Source of the DNA: Perlabentimonas gracilis
GTDB taxonomy: Bacteria; Bacteroidota; Bacteroidia; Bacteroidales; Tenuifilaceae
Assembly: GCF_011174675.1 (NCBI RefSeq)
Contig: NZ_JAANIG010000023.1
Location: forward strand, 1 to 64,000
Direction: 5' to 3'
Length of the DNA: 64,000 bases
The notes below the pieces were generated by a model. The model saw only the letters and a program-made list of their open reading frames with translations, was not told the DNA's origin and made no database searches. A program made the position numbers and the translations under genes. Shown one piece after another: positions 35,449-45,199 of this stretch; within the stretch, counting starts at the first letter, position 1, and each line of letters opens with the position of its first letter.

Positions 35449-36741
35449 TTACAGCTGTTTAACAATTTCATCTAACTTAATCCCTCTAGACCCTTTTAGT
35501 AGAATTGTTTTTCTATTCAAAGGATTTGCCTTTAGGTATTCAGAAAGTTCCTGATGGCTCGCAAACCAAAGCCCCCCCCTGCAGCTTTGCTTGAAATTTT
35601 CGCCAACAAAAAACACCTTATCAACCACCTCTAAAGCAAGCTGTGCTATTCGCTGATGCTCTTTTGCAGCATAGCTACCCAGTTCGAGCATATCGCCAAG
35701 GATAGCAACCTTTGGGTTTTCGCTTGGCATTGCGTTAAAGTTCTGTATAGCTTGTTCCATACTTGTAGGGTTGGCATTGTATGCATCTAGAACTACGTTG
35801 TTCTTAGCGGTTTGCAAGATCTGAGAACGGTTGTTGGCTGGCGAGTAGCTCTCAATTGCTTTTATTGCCTGGGTTGGTTCTATCCCAAATCGATGACCAA
35901 CACAGATTGCCGCCAAAATATTTTCAACATTATACTGCCCAACCAGCTGGGTATTTACCTTGAATTTCTTTCCTGATATCTCAAGGTCGAAGCAGAGATA
36001 TGCATCAGAGGTAGATGAATTAGACACGATGTAGTTATCACTCCCGTAGCTATGGATGTGGGAGAACTCGCATTGCGAAGCTAGGCCATTAAGAATTTCG
36101 TTGTTGCTATTGATAAATAGTTCACCCTTTTGACCGGAAAGGTAGCGATATAGCTCCGATTTAGCTTGTTTTACACCTTCGAATGAACCAAAACCTTCAA
36201 GATGGGCTTTCCCAATATTAGTGATTAGGCCATGGGTTGGTTGGGCTATAGAGCAAAGCTCTGCTATTTCACCAATATGATTTGCGCCCATCTCAATTAT
36301 AGCAATTTGCACTTGGTTGTCGATAGACAAAATAGAGAGCGGCACACCAATATGGTTGTTAAGATTGCCCTTAGTGGCAAAGGTTTTATATTGGCTTGCC
36401 AAAACCCTATTGATTAGCTCTTTGGTGGTGGTTTTCCCGTTACTGCCAGTAAGGCCAATTACTGGTATATTTAGCTTTTCTCTATGGTACGAAGCAAAAT
36501 TCTGAAGAAACTCAAGCACATTCGCCACTAATATGGTGTTGGATTGACTAGAGAACTTTGGATCGTCACATATTACAAGTTCAGCACCAGAAGCCAGAGC
36601 ATCGGGGGCAAACTTGTTGCCATCAAAGGTATCCCCTTTCAGTGCAAAGAAGATGGCTCCCTTTGTTACCATTCTGCTATCGGTGCAAATGGTGTGGCCA
36701 TTAGTGTATAGGCTGTAAACTTGCTCCAGATTCTTGTCCAT
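35449..36741 (-). CDS. murF: UDP-N-acetylmuramoyl-tripeptide--D-alanyl-D-alanine ligase
   Basis: A 430-residue Mur ligase completing the cytoplasmic pentapeptide precursor of peptidoglycan. Motifs: N-terminal Mur ligase domain with TDSRMVTKGAIFFALKG; ATP-binding GLTGSNGKTTTKE near 100; ATKGNLNNHIGVPLSIL; EMGANHIGEIAELC; the central-domain NRSQILQ; and DAYNANPTSM in the C-terminal domain. Length is usual. The ATG at 36741 is preferred to a TTG six bases upstream. It lies downstream of gldJ in the same direction, behind a terminator. As I recall, murF also sits near gldJ in Flavobacterium. Confidence 0.95.
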   Translation of the reverse strand: MDKNLEQVYSLYTNGHTICTDSRMVTKGAIFFALKGDTFDGNKFAPDALASGAELVICDDPKFSSQSNTILVANVLEFLQNFASYHREKLNIPVIGLTGSNGKTTTKELINRVLASQYKTFATKGNLNNHIGVPLSILSIDNQVQIAIIEMGANHIGEIAELCSIAQPTHGLITNIGKAHLEGFGSFEGVKQAKSELYRYLSGQKGELFINSNNEILNGLASQCEFSHIHSYGSDNYIVSNSSTSDAYLCFDLEISGKKFKVNTQLVGQYNVENILAAICVGHRFGIEPTQAIKAIESYSPANNRSQILQTAKNNVVLDAYNANPTSMEQAIQNFNAMPSENPKVAILGDMLELGSYAAKEHQRIAQLALEVVDKVFFVGENFKQSCRGGLWFASHQELSEYLKANPLNRKTILLKGSRGIKLDEIVKQL

Positions 36742-36755
36742 TGCCAATGCGTTTT

Positions 36756-36789
36756 AAAAAAAGAGACCCCATTGTATCAATGAGGTCTC
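36756..36789 (-). terminator. Intrinsic terminator after gldJ
   Basis: On the minus strand GAGACCTCATTG pairs with CAATGGGGTCTC (one mismatch, 3-nt loop) and runs into seven T. It separates gldJ from murF. Confidence 0.85.
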
Positions 36790-36810
36790 AAATATTTTTC
36801 AACAAATGGT

Positions 36811-38325
36811 TTATCTACGTCCCACTTGCGATCCAACGGCCTCCATAGCACATCTAAAACCAATGTCATTGGTTGACGATGCCTCATCGAGGAATCGTCT
36901 GGTACCTGGACTTAGCCAGTAAGCTCTATCTTTCCATGAACCTCCTTTGTACACGCGAACTCTATCGTTTATTAAGCTGGCCATACCATCATTGGGTCGA
37001 TCTTCGCGCGTGGTTGTTCCTTGGTCGTACATCCTATTTGAGTCGGTGGTTCTTTGCGCACCATCCATATTCGTATAGTCAATACTTGAGGCAAGGTCAC
37101 CATCCTTGTAGTTGATGTAGTAAGCCTGGTTGTAGTTAGGCCTGTTGGCCGATTCTTCTGGAGTAACTTCCCTATATCTTACCCTACCTAAGCTGTCAAC
37201 GCTTTTTGGGGTGCCGTCGGGGTTGGTATCCAGTGTTTTAAAAACATTACCACGGAATGGGCGGAAATCATCGAAGTCTTCGAATGAAGCAGGACGGTAT
37301 ACGTCTAGTACCCACTCGTTAACGTTTCCAGCCATACAGTAAAGTCCGTAGTCGTTAGGCCAGTACGATTTTACATTTCCAGGGATATGCTCACGGTCGT
37401 TCAGGTTGCCAGCAACACCCATATAGTCACCTCGTCCACGTTGGAAGTTCGCCATCATCTCGCCTCTGTTTTTAGAGCTGCTATTTCTTACGTTATGGCC
37501 GTTCCAAGGATAGATTCGCCTTTCAACAATTCTTTCATCGTAGGTGTTACCAACTAGACCCTGAGCAGCATATTCCCACTCTGCCTCTGAGGGTAGGCGA
37601 TACTTTGGAAGAAGAATACCATCTTCAAATGATACTCTACGTCCTTCTTCTTGGCCTGGCCTCATACTTGGGCGGGTATTACGAACCGAAGCTTCATACA
37701 TTCCAAGTAGGTATGCGTCTGTGTTGAAGTTCTCCGCGTCAACTTGTTGTAAGTCGAGGTTGATGTATCCTTCCTTGTATAGAAGCATTTCGTTTACCCT
37801 ATCGCTACGCCATAGACAGTAGTCGTTGGCTTGCAACCAGCTTACACCAACCACGGGGTGCTCATTGTAAGCAGGGTGGCGGAAATAATTGGTTACATAG
37901 GGGTCGTTGAACCCTAATGGGCTACGCCAAACTAAAGTGTCGGGCAGGGCATTGCGATAAACGTTTGGGTAAGATACGTAAACCCTGCGAAGCCAGTATA
38001 GGTATTCGCGGTAGTCAACGTTTTTCACCTCAGTTTCATCCATGTAGAAAGAAGCAACGGTTACCCTACGGTTCACGTTATTCCAATCATACATCAGATC
38101 CTGTTCTACTCTTCCCATTATAAAGGTACCGCCCTCAATAAAAACAAGTCCTGGGCCAGCCTTTGGAGTGTAGTCTTGGACAACTTCAAATCCACCGAAC
38201 TCGGGGTCGTTGTATCTCCAACCAGTTGTTGATGATTCACCAGATGATCCGCCAAACATAGAACATGACGAAATTGCTGTAGAACCAGCCAACAGCAAAA
38301 CAATGTAACTGTGCTTCAATTTCAT
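36811..38325 (-). CDS. gldJ: GldJ-like gliding motility / T9SS lipoprotein (FGE-sulfatase fold)
   Basis: A 504-residue lipoprotein. The signal peptide ends at a lipobox (STAISSC, Cys at residue 21 of the chosen start). The mature part is a formylglycine-generating-enzyme-like (SUMF1) domain: GPGLVFIEGGTFIMG, then DWNNVNRRVTVASFYMDETEV, HPVVGVSWLQANDYC, YRLPSEAEWEYAA, CMAGNVNEWVLDVY, and VYKGGSWKDRAYWLSPGTRR near the end. The DWNN...SFYMDETEV stretch is characteristic of GldJ, and the position next to porU and porV matches the Flavobacterium gldJ-porU-porV cluster. Its role is as a structural lipoprotein required for the T9SS/gliding machinery, not catalysis. GldK/PorK is the alternative within the same fold. 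The start at ATG 38325 places the signal peptide at the N-terminus. Confidence 0.85.
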   Translation of the reverse strand: MKLKHSYIVLLLAGSTAISSCSMFGGSSGESSTTGWRYNDPEFGGFEVVQDYTPKAGPGLVFIEGGTFIMGRVEQDLMYDWNNVNRRVTVASFYMDETEVKNVDYREYLYWLRRVYVSYPNVYRNALPDTLVWRSPLGFNDPYVTNYFRHPAYNEHPVVGVSWLQANDYCLWRSDRVNEMLLYKEGYINLDLQQVDAENFNTDAYLLGMYEASVRNTRPSMRPGQEEGRRVSFEDGILLPKYRLPSEAEWEYAAQGLVGNTYDERIVERRIYPWNGHNVRNSSSKNRGEMMANFQRGRGDYMGVAGNLNDREHIPGNVKSYWPNDYGLYCMAGNVNEWVLDVYRPASFEDFDDFRPFRGNVFKTLDTNPDGTPKSVDSLGRVRYREVTPEESANRPNYNQAYYINYKDGDLASSIDYTNMDGAQRTTDSNRMYDQGTTTREDRPNDGMASLINDRVRVYKGGSWKDRAYWLSPGTRRFLDEASSTNDIGFRCAMEAVGSQVGRR

Positions 38326-38366
38326 AGTTGATGTTTTTTCCTTTGAGTTCAACTCGTTTATAACTT

Positions 38367-38374
38367 CAAATATA
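38367..38374 (-). promoter_or_regulatory. Bacteroidota -7 box (TATATTTG) upstream of gldJ
   Basis: A full TAnnTTTG match on the minus strand about 41 bp before the gldJ ATG, within the 91-bp spacer after the porP/sprF gene. gldJ may therefore be transcribed separately from porP/sprF. No good -33 TTG was seen. Confidence 0.45.
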
Positions 38375-38416
38375 GAAATAATACTTTTAAATTATGCGGT
38401 TCACACTTAAAAAAAA

Positions 38417-39406
38417 CTAAAATTTGGGGCTTTTTATTGTGTGAACCCTTTTTCTCGACCTCTTTTTATACTCCAAATTAACTCCAAAGGTTACTTCATG
38501 CGATGAAGTATTTAATCCTCTAAAACCTCCTCGTAGGATGCTGAAATCGTAACTGTAGGCAAATGAGTAACTAACATCATGGTAACCTGCCATAAAAACA
38601 AAGGTGCTATTGGTCACACCAAAGCTATTTCTGAGCCAAAACCCGCCAACAATATTTAGGTACGACAGGTACACCCCCAAATTCAGCTGTTTAAAATTGG
38701 CTTGCTGCATATAGATTAGGTTTGGCGATAGGATTAAACTTTTTCGGATGAGGTACCTTTTGTAAAGATTTATATCGCTCCCGAAATGAACCGTATACTT
38801 TCGAGGAAGTTTGGTTGTATTATCGTCTATCCTCGAATCAATGGGCTCCAGAAGATGGTGTACAGCAATCCCTCCGTAAAAGATATCCCATTCGCCTAAA
38901 ACGCCCACAGCAAAATCGGGCATCACCCTACTAGTGCCTGAGTAGCCTGGATTTCCAACTACCTGCCCTGTACTTGGGTCAACCATATCAGGAAAGATGA
39001 GGTTCCGTGTGCTTTGCGACTTTAGAATTCCACCAGCTTGTATGCCTCCCCTGATCTGAGCGTTGTACGCTACCCTAACGTTGTATGAGTACATAACGTC
39101 AAGCGTTAGCCAGTTGAGTGCGCCTAGGGCTTGCATATCGTTAATTAGGTTAACCCCAAGCCCGCTATTTTGGTCAATAAAGAATCTGTCGTAATTTACT
39201 CCATAGGTCATGTATGGCGATTGGCGTGTTAGCCATTGGTTTCGGTAAACCACTGATGCCCTCTGGTATTTGGGATTCCCTGCATAGGCTGGGTTTAGAT
39301 AAAGCTGGTTGGCAAAGAATTGAGCAAAACTAGCGTCCTGTCCATATGAGGGCAAGGATAACCAAAGAATAGAAACACCAATAAATATGTACTTCCAATA
39401 CTTCAT
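38417..39406 (-). CDS. PorP/SprF family type IX secretion membrane protein (gldJ-linked copy)
   Basis: A 329-residue outer-membrane protein with a signal peptide (MKYWKYIFIGVSILWLSLPSYGQ) and the family start DASFAQFFANQLYLNPAYAGNP. The remainder has barrel-type strands and ends EVTFGVNLEYKKRSRK with a basic tail. Within a T9SS locus it may be the core PorP, or a SprF-like accessory for a substrate encoded elsewhere; sequence alone does not decide. It is read away from porU, with a 199-bp shared upstream region, and is followed by gldJ. Confidence 0.88.
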   Translation of the reverse strand: MKYWKYIFIGVSILWLSLPSYGQDASFAQFFANQLYLNPAYAGNPKYQRASVVYRNQWLTRQSPYMTYGVNYDRFFIDQNSGLGVNLINDMQALGALNWLTLDVMYSYNVRVAYNAQIRGGIQAGGILKSQSTRNLIFPDMVDPSTGQVVGNPGYSGTSRVMPDFAVGVLGEWDIFYGGIAVHHLLEPIDSRIDDNTTKLPRKYTVHFGSDINLYKRYLIRKSLILSPNLIYMQQANFKQLNLGVYLSYLNIVGGFWLRNSFGVTNSTFVFMAGYHDVSYSFAYSYDFSILRGGFRGLNTSSHEVTFGVNLEYKKRSRKRVHTIKSPKF

Positions 39407-39605
39407 AATGTAAGAATACGACTCGGGATATTTAATGAAAATTCATCGGGTTGATGAATAGTAAATTAATTTCTAAACGCATATCTTGTAACCCATTTTG
39501 TATTAAACAACCTTTAAAAATAAAAACTTAAGGAAAGCGTTTTTATTTTGTGCTTAAAGTTAAAGCAAACTTTTTGTTTATTTGCAAAAATAAGCCAATT
39601 ATCCA

Positions 39606-42600
39606 ATGTTTCGCATATTGCTAGTTTTCTGTACCGTAGCTTTATTTTCTTTCAATGGGTTTGCTCAACGCTTTTCGCGAATTGTGCAATGGCCTGCCGA
39701 TAGTATAGCCAAAGCAAATGATCAGCATGGATTTTCGGGCGATGATATCAAGATGTCCTACCTTTGGTTTGAGGATAAAGTACACTATCCCCACTCAGAA
39801 ACTTTATTACCGTTTTATGCAGATATCGTTTCAATTCCTAGCTCGGTTTTAAGTACTGAGGAACTAAAAATCTCGTTTTCGTCAGCTAAGTATACTGCAC
39901 TAACCAATGGTGAACATAAAATTATTAGCAAGCTAAACATACAAAGTATTTCAGAGCAAAGTCCAATTTTTAGTGTATTCAAATCGCGGGGTCAAAATTT
40001 TCTGCAATTTGCTATACCAACTGTTCGTGTTAACCCTGCAACAGGGCAGGTAGAGAAACTAACTAGTTTCGATCTACAGGTTGACATTACCAAAGAAGCA
40101 TTTCCGGTCAAAGCCAAACGCAGTAATGAAGCGTCTCAGTCGGTTTTGTCCGCAGGTAAGTGGTTCATGGTATCAGTAAATACAACAGGTGTGCACAGAA
40201 TTGGGTTTGACGAACTCCAACAAATGGGGGTTGAAAATGTTGACAACCTCTCGGTATGGGGGCACAACGGAAGGCAACTTTCATTTTGGAATAGTGATGC
40301 ATCGCCTGATGATTTGATGCAAATCCCCATATTGGTTGATAAGGGTACCGATGGGGTTTTTGGCAGTGGCGATTTTATCTATTTCTTTGCAAACGGGCCA
40401 GCAACATGGACCTACAGTGAAGAGGATGATTTTTTTGAGCATAAAATTCATGATTACGCCACAACCATCAACTATTTTGTAACGACTAGCCGGCCCAATC
40501 CGCTTAGAGTTTCGTCGCAGAGTGGCAATTTGGAAAGCTATACCCGCACCAGTAACGAGTTTGATGCGCTAGCATATTTTGAGAGGAATGATACAAACCT
40601 CATTAAATCGGGGAGGCAGTGGTTTGGCGAATCATTTGATGTTTATACTTCTCGAAACTTTAGTACGGGCCTAAGTTCACCCGTTGCCAATGGTACTGCC
40701 AAGGTAAGGGTTAGGGCAGCCGCCCGCTCTTCGGTAGCCAGCAGCTATACTCTAAAAGCGAATGGAGGCATTGTCGGCACTCTACCTATAGCATCGGTGA
40801 ATACCGCAAGCCAGTATACTAATTTTGCTGCTGAAAATACGCAAATGTATTCATTTGGTTATAGTCTAGGGGAACTCCAGCTCGAATTGACCTACAATAA
40901 ACCTACCCCAGCAGCCAAAGGCTGGCTCGATTACATAACGGTAAATGCCCGTCAACGACTCCAAATGGGTTCTCAGCAGCTACTATTTCGTGATACAAAA
41001 TCGATTGGCGAGAATGCCATTACCGAATTCTCCATTGCAAACTCCCCACAAGATATAAAGGTATGGGATGTTACAGATTTTTTTAATCCTGTTAACCTCA
41101 ATCGATCCATATCGGGTAACGTATTAAAAATAAGGGTTGAAACCCCATATTTAAAGGAGTTTGTTGCGTTCACCCCATCGCAAGCCAATAGCGTTAGACT
41201 TGTTGGTGAGTTGCCTAACCAGAATATTCACGCCGAATCGCAACCCGATATGGTGATTGTTGCTCACCCCGATTTCCTTTCGCAAGCTCAGGAGCTTGCG
41301 CAAATCCATAGCATTCATAGCGGGCTAAAATCGTTGGTGGTTACCAGCCAGCAGGTATACAACGAGTTCTCATCCGGAAACCGCGATGCTAGCGCCATTC
41401 GCAATATGATGCGAATGTTTTATCAGCGCGCAACCTCCGAGGTGGATATGCCCAAGTACTTGCTCCTTTTTGGTGATGGTTCGTACGATAACAGGGGCGT
41501 TTCTTCACAGAACAGCAACTTTATTCCCACTTTTCAGTCCGAAAATTCACTGCATGTAACCAGCTCGTTTGTTTCCGACGATTTTTTTGGATTGCTCGAT
41601 GATAATGAAGGGGAGGCGACAGGGCTTTTGGATTTAGGCATTGGCCGGATTCCCTGCTCGTCGCAAGCCGAGGCCGATATTGCTGTGCGAAAAATTCGAA
41701 ATTACCTTAGCCCTGCATCGCTGGGTGCTTGGAATAATCAGCTGTGTTTTATTGGCGACGATGGTGATGGAAATCTTCATATGCGCGATGCAGATTTGCA
41801 TGCACAGTACGTAGAGGAGAACCATCCAGAGTATAATATCGACAAGATATATTTTGATGCATTCCCATTGGAGTCGATGTCAACTGGCGATAGGTATCCT
41901 GGAGTAACAAATGCCATTAATAATCGAGTTAACCAAGGGACTCTCATTATGAATTACGTTGGCCATGCAAATGCTCGCTGGCTTGCTCATGAACAGGTTA
42001 TTATGATTAGCGATATACTGGCCTGGCGAAACCTCGATAAGCTTTCACTTTTTGTAACCGCAACCTGTGAGTTTAGTCGATTCGATGATTTTACCTACAA
42101 ATCAGCAGGAGAGCATACTCTTTTTGCCCCCCTAGGGGGCAGTGTGGCGCTTGTCTCAACGTCGAGGGTTGTTTACGCAAATCCAAACTTTACGCTTAAC
42201 CGAAACTTTATTCATTACGTTTTTGCCGAGAGAGAAAGCACCCTGCCAAGCGATATGGGCAAGCACTACCGTTTGGGCGATGTGGTTAGGCTAACCAAGG
42301 TTGCAACGGGTGGGCAGGTTAACAAACGTAACTTTATGCTGCTTGGCGATCCGGCTTTGCAGCTGCATTACGCGAGTAATCCTGTTGATATAACCAAGAT
42401 TAATGGTGTTGATGTTGGTGGCGATTTGGACACGCTTAGAGCGCTTTCCAAAGTGGACATTGTAGGCCAAATTGCAAATCCGAAAAATGCCAATACTGTA
42501 ATGGGTGAAGTGGAGTTCAGGCTCTACGACAAGGCCAAAACGGTAACTACCCTAGCCAATAGGGGCGGCGTGCCCTTTGTGTACACAACTCGCGAAAATA

Positions 42601-43451
42601 ATATCTATCGAGGCCGATCATCGATAACAGATGGTGCCTTTAGCGCAACCTTTATTGTTCCCAAGGACATTATGTATAACTATGGTCATGGGCGCTTTAG
42701 CCTATTCGCTAAGGGTGGCAGCCAGCCCTCTTCAGGTGTTTTTGAAGATTTTATTGTGGGAGGAATTGGGCAGGATGCTGGCCTTGATAAGGAGGGGCCA
42801 ACAATAGATATATATATGAATACCGATAGGTTTGTAAGCGGTGGTATTACCGATCAGAATCCGAAGCTGCTGGTGCATTTATTCGATAGCTCAGGTATCA
42901 ATACCACCGGGGTTGGTATAGGCCATGACTTGACGGCAACCCTAACTGGCGAGAACGAGCAAACCTATGTGCTGAACGATTACTATGTTGCCGAATTAGA
43001 TAGCTACCAAAAAGGTAAAGTCGAATACCAGCTCTCTGGCCTAAAGCCCGGTCCACATAAGCTTAGAGTAAAGGCCTGGGATGTTTACAACAATAGCTCC
43101 GAGAGTGAAATTGATTTTACTGTGCAGCTCGACGATGAGCTAACCCTCAAGCATATACTTAACTACCCCAATCCATTTACTGAGAACACCGCTTTTTACT
43201 TTGAGCACAATAGGCCATACGAAAATTTTGATATTATTATTCAGCTATTCAGCCCCTCGGGCAGGTTGGTTAAAACCATAAACCATTATACGCCTGGCGA
43301 TGGGAGCTACCGCATTGGCCCTATTGCATGGGATGGGCTCGACGATTTTGGCGATAGGATTGGCCGTGGCGTATATTTCTACAGGCTTACCGTAAGGCTC
43401 AGCAATGGTCAAACAGCACAAGCCTATCAAAAGTTGGTGATTTTAAAATAA
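39606..43451 (+). CDS. porU: PorU, type IX secretion C-terminal signal peptidase (C25 family)
   Basis: A 1,281-residue surface protease of the gingipain clan that cleaves C-terminal signals of T9SS cargo and attaches them to the cell surface. It has a signal peptide (MFRILLVFCTVALFSFNGFAQ) and a long N-terminal region. The C25 catalytic domain runs from about 550 to 900 (KYLLLFGDGSYDNRG, then the His motif NYVGHAN near 786 and the Cys motif TATCEF near 821, then GGSVALVSTSR). Beta-sandwich modules follow, with a FlgD/CTD-like terminal domain (NYPNPF ... GRGVYFYRL ... QKLVILK). The length agrees with other PorU proteins. It is directly upstream of porV, its partner in the attachment complex. 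Confidence 0.94.
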   Translation: MFRILLVFCTVALFSFNGFAQRFSRIVQWPADSIAKANDQHGFSGDDIKMSYLWFEDKVHYPHSETLLPFYADIVSIPSSVLSTEELKISFSSAKYTALTNGEHKIISKLNIQSISEQSPIFSVFKSRGQNFLQFAIPTVRVNPATGQVEKLTSFDLQVDITKEAFPVKAKRSNEASQSVLSAGKWFMVSVNTTGVHRIGFDELQQMGVENVDNLSVWGHNGRQLSFWNSDASPDDLMQIPILVDKGTDGVFGSGDFIYFFANGPATWTYSEEDDFFEHKIHDYATTINYFVTTSRPNPLRVSSQSGNLESYTRTSNEFDALAYFERNDTNLIKSGRQWFGESFDVYTSRNFSTGLSSPVANGTAKVRVRAAARSSVASSYTLKANGGIVGTLPIASVNTASQYTNFAAENTQMYSFGYSLGELQLELTYNKPTPAAKGWLDYITVNARQRLQMGSQQLLFRDTKSIGENAITEFSIANSPQDIKVWDVTDFFNPVNLNRSISGNVLKIRVETPYLKEFVAFTPSQANSVRLVGELPNQNIHAESQPDMVIVAHPDFLSQAQELAQIHSIHSGLKSLVVTSQQVYNEFSSGNRDASAIRNMMRMFYQRATSEVDMPKYLLLFGDGSYDNRGVSSQNSNFIPTFQSENSLHVTSSFVSDDFFGLLDDNEGEATGLLDLGIGRIPCSSQAEADIAVRKIRNYLSPASLGAWNNQLCFIGDDGDGNLHMRDADLHAQYVEENHPEYNIDKIYFDAFPLESMSTGDRYPGVTNAINNRVNQGTLIMNYVGHANARWLAHEQVIMISDILAWRNLDKLSLFVTATCEFSRFDDFTYKSAGEHTLFAPLGGSVALVSTSRVVYANPNFTLNRNFIHYVFAERESTLPSDMGKHYRLGDVVRLTKVATGGQVNKRNFMLLGDPALQLHYASNPVDITKINGVDVGGDLDTLRALSKVDIVGQIANPKNANTVMGEVEFRLYDKAKTVTTLANRGGVPFVYTTRENNIYRGRSSITDGAFSATFIVPKDIMYNYGHGRFSLFAKGGSQPSSGVFEDFIVGGIGQDAGLDKEGPTIDIYMNTDRFVSGGITDQNPKLLVHLFDSSGINTTGVGIGHDLTATLTGENEQTYVLNDYYVAELDSYQKGKVEYQLSGLKPGPHKLRVKAWDVYNNSSESEIDFTVQLDDELTLKHILNYPNPFTENTAFYFEHNRPYENFDIIIQLFSPSGRLVKTINHYTPGDGSYRIGPIAWDGLDDFGDRIGRGVYFYRLTVRLSNGQTAQAYQKLVILK

Positions 43452-43519
43452 ACCGTGAATACTAAATCAATTTTTTTAATGTTATCATTTCAACTAATTT
43501 TGCGATTCTAAATATAAAT

Positions 43520-44713
43520 ATGATGATTAAACGATTAATAGTTCTACTATCTATTTCCTTGGTTTTTTCCTTGTCTGTATTTCCCCAATCTCAAGAGGAT
43601 CTTGATTTTGTAGGTGGTTTAAATGCCCTAAGGGTTGCCGTTCCATTCTTAACCATAGCTCCCGATTCTAGAGCAGCCTCAATGGGCGATTTGGGAGCAG
43701 CCACCCTTCCCGATGCCAACAGCCAGCACTGGAATCCGGCCAAGTATGCTTTTATCGATAAAAGCTGGGGCGTTGCCTATTCTTACACTCCATGGCTCCA
43801 GAATCTTATCAAAGATATGGATCTAAACTACCTGGTTGGTTACTATCGCTTCGACGAGCAGCAGGTGGTTAGCGCATCGCTGCTGTACTTCTCTATGGGT
43901 ACCATTATTTTTACCGATGAGCAGGGGACTAGGCTGCTCGACCATAATGCCAACGAGTTTGCTTTAGATGCGGCTTATTCACGTAAGTTTTCCGATAAGA
44001 TAAGCGGTAGCTTAGGATTTCGATACATTCGTTCGGACTTAACCGGAGGCTACTCCCAACCTGGCCAATCCGAAGCCAAAGCAGGCAATTCGGTTGCTGC
44101 CGATATATCGTCGTACTACCAAACGCCCCTTGTTGTCGACAATAAGGATGCCGAGCTGGCGCTGGGTGTTAACATCTCAAACATTGGTGCTAAGATGTCG
44201 TACAGCGAGGATCCAAACAAAATGTTCATCCCAATCAATATGAGGCTTGGTGGACGGTTTAGCATCGATATGGATCAGTATAACAAGGTTTCGTTTATGG
44301 TTGATGGTAACAAGCTACTTGTTCCAACGCCACCCATTTGGGATACTGAAACCGATGAGATAATGCTAGGCATGAACCCCGATGTTCCTGTGCTTACGGG
44401 TATGCTGCAGTCATTCTACGATGCGCCAGGTGGGTTTCGTGAGGAGATTCGTGAGGTAAGCTTATCGGCCGGGATTGAGTACTTGTATGCTGGGCAGTTT
44501 GCCATAAGGGCAGGCTATTTCGATGAGCACTCAACCAAGGGAAACCGAAAGTACTTCACCCTTGGAGCAGGAATAAAGTATAATGTATTCAATCTCGATT
44601 TTGCATACCTTATTCCAACCGCTGGTTTATCAAACCCGCTGGCAAATACCTTTAGGTTTACATTGTCGTTCGAGTTTGAACACGTGCGCCCAGGACAACG
44701 AAACAAGCAGTAA
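43520..44713 (+). CDS. porV: PorV (LptO), type IX secretion outer-membrane shuttle protein
   Basis: A 397-residue FadL-like outer-membrane barrel with a signal peptide (MMIKRLIVLLSISLVFSLSVFPQ). Family marks: FLTIAPDSRAASMGDLGAAT near 46-65, HWNPAKYAF, and a C-terminal strand ending FRFTLSFEFEHV. PorV collects substrates from the translocon and delivers them to PorU. Sixty-eight bp separate it from porU. Its stop codon overlaps the ispF start by one base (TAATG), so the three genes are probably one unit. Confidence 0.94.
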   Translation: MMIKRLIVLLSISLVFSLSVFPQSQEDLDFVGGLNALRVAVPFLTIAPDSRAASMGDLGAATLPDANSQHWNPAKYAFIDKSWGVAYSYTPWLQNLIKDMDLNYLVGYYRFDEQQVVSASLLYFSMGTIIFTDEQGTRLLDHNANEFALDAAYSRKFSDKISGSLGFRYIRSDLTGGYSQPGQSEAKAGNSVAADISSYYQTPLVVDNKDAELALGVNISNIGAKMSYSEDPNKMFIPINMRLGGRFSIDMDQYNKVSFMVDGNKLLVPTPPIWDTETDEIMLGMNPDVPVLTGMLQSFYDAPGGFREEIREVSLSAGIEYLYAGQFAIRAGYFDEHSTKGNRKYFTLGAGIKYNVFNLDFAYLIPTAGLSNPLANTFRFTLSFEFEHVRPGQRNKQ

Positions 44714-45198
44714 TGATGAGTTTTAGGGTAGGTGTAGGATACGATGTGCATGCCTTGGCCCCAGGTTACGACCTGTGGATTGGAGGTCTAAAGGTCGATC
44801 ACCACGTTGGTTCCGTTGGGCATTCCGACGGCGATGTGCTAATCCACGCAATTTGCGATGCCATGCTGGGGGCAGTTGCTCAGCGCGATATTGGGTACCA
44901 TTTCCCCGATACCGATCCGTCGCTTAAGGGCATCGACAGCAAAATCATCCTAAAAAAAACGGCCCAAATTATTGCCAACGAGGGTTACTCAATTGGCAAT
45001 ATCGACTCCACCGTATGTTTACAACGCCCCAAGCTAAAGGGTCTTATCCCTTTGATGCAACAAACGCTGGAGGAGATTTTGGAACTCGATAAGGGCAGCG
45101 TATCAGTTAAGGCTACCACCACCGAGAAGTTGAGCTTTGTTGGCAGGGAGGAGGGGATATCGGCCTATGCCGTTGTGATGCTATACAAATCAACTTGA
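44713..45198 (+). CDS. ispF: 2-C-methyl-D-erythritol 2,4-cyclodiphosphate synthase
   Basis: A 161-residue enzyme of the MEP isoprenoid pathway. Motifs: zinc ligands in GYDVH (about 8-12) and SDGDVLIHAICDA (about 36-48), IGYHFPDTD, and the C-terminal substrate loop KATTTEKLSFVGREEGI. Length is normal. The start overlaps the porV stop; a second in-frame ATG lies three bases on and is equally possible. Housekeeping cargo of the T9SS transcript. Confidence 0.96.
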   Translation: MMSFRVGVGYDVHALAPGYDLWIGGLKVDHHVGSVGHSDGDVLIHAICDAMLGAVAQRDIGYHFPDTDPSLKGIDSKIILKKTAQIIANEGYSIGNIDSTVCLQRPKLKGLIPLMQQTLEEILELDKGSVSVKATTTEKLSFVGREEGISAYAVVMLYKST

Positions 45199-45199
45199 T

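Noticed and set aside
36811-38325. Assigning a sulfatase-modifying (FGE) enzyme activity
   Set aside because: The fold is shared, but the lipobox, the DWNN...SFYMDETEV stretch and the position next to porU/porV indicate the structural lipoprotein GldJ.
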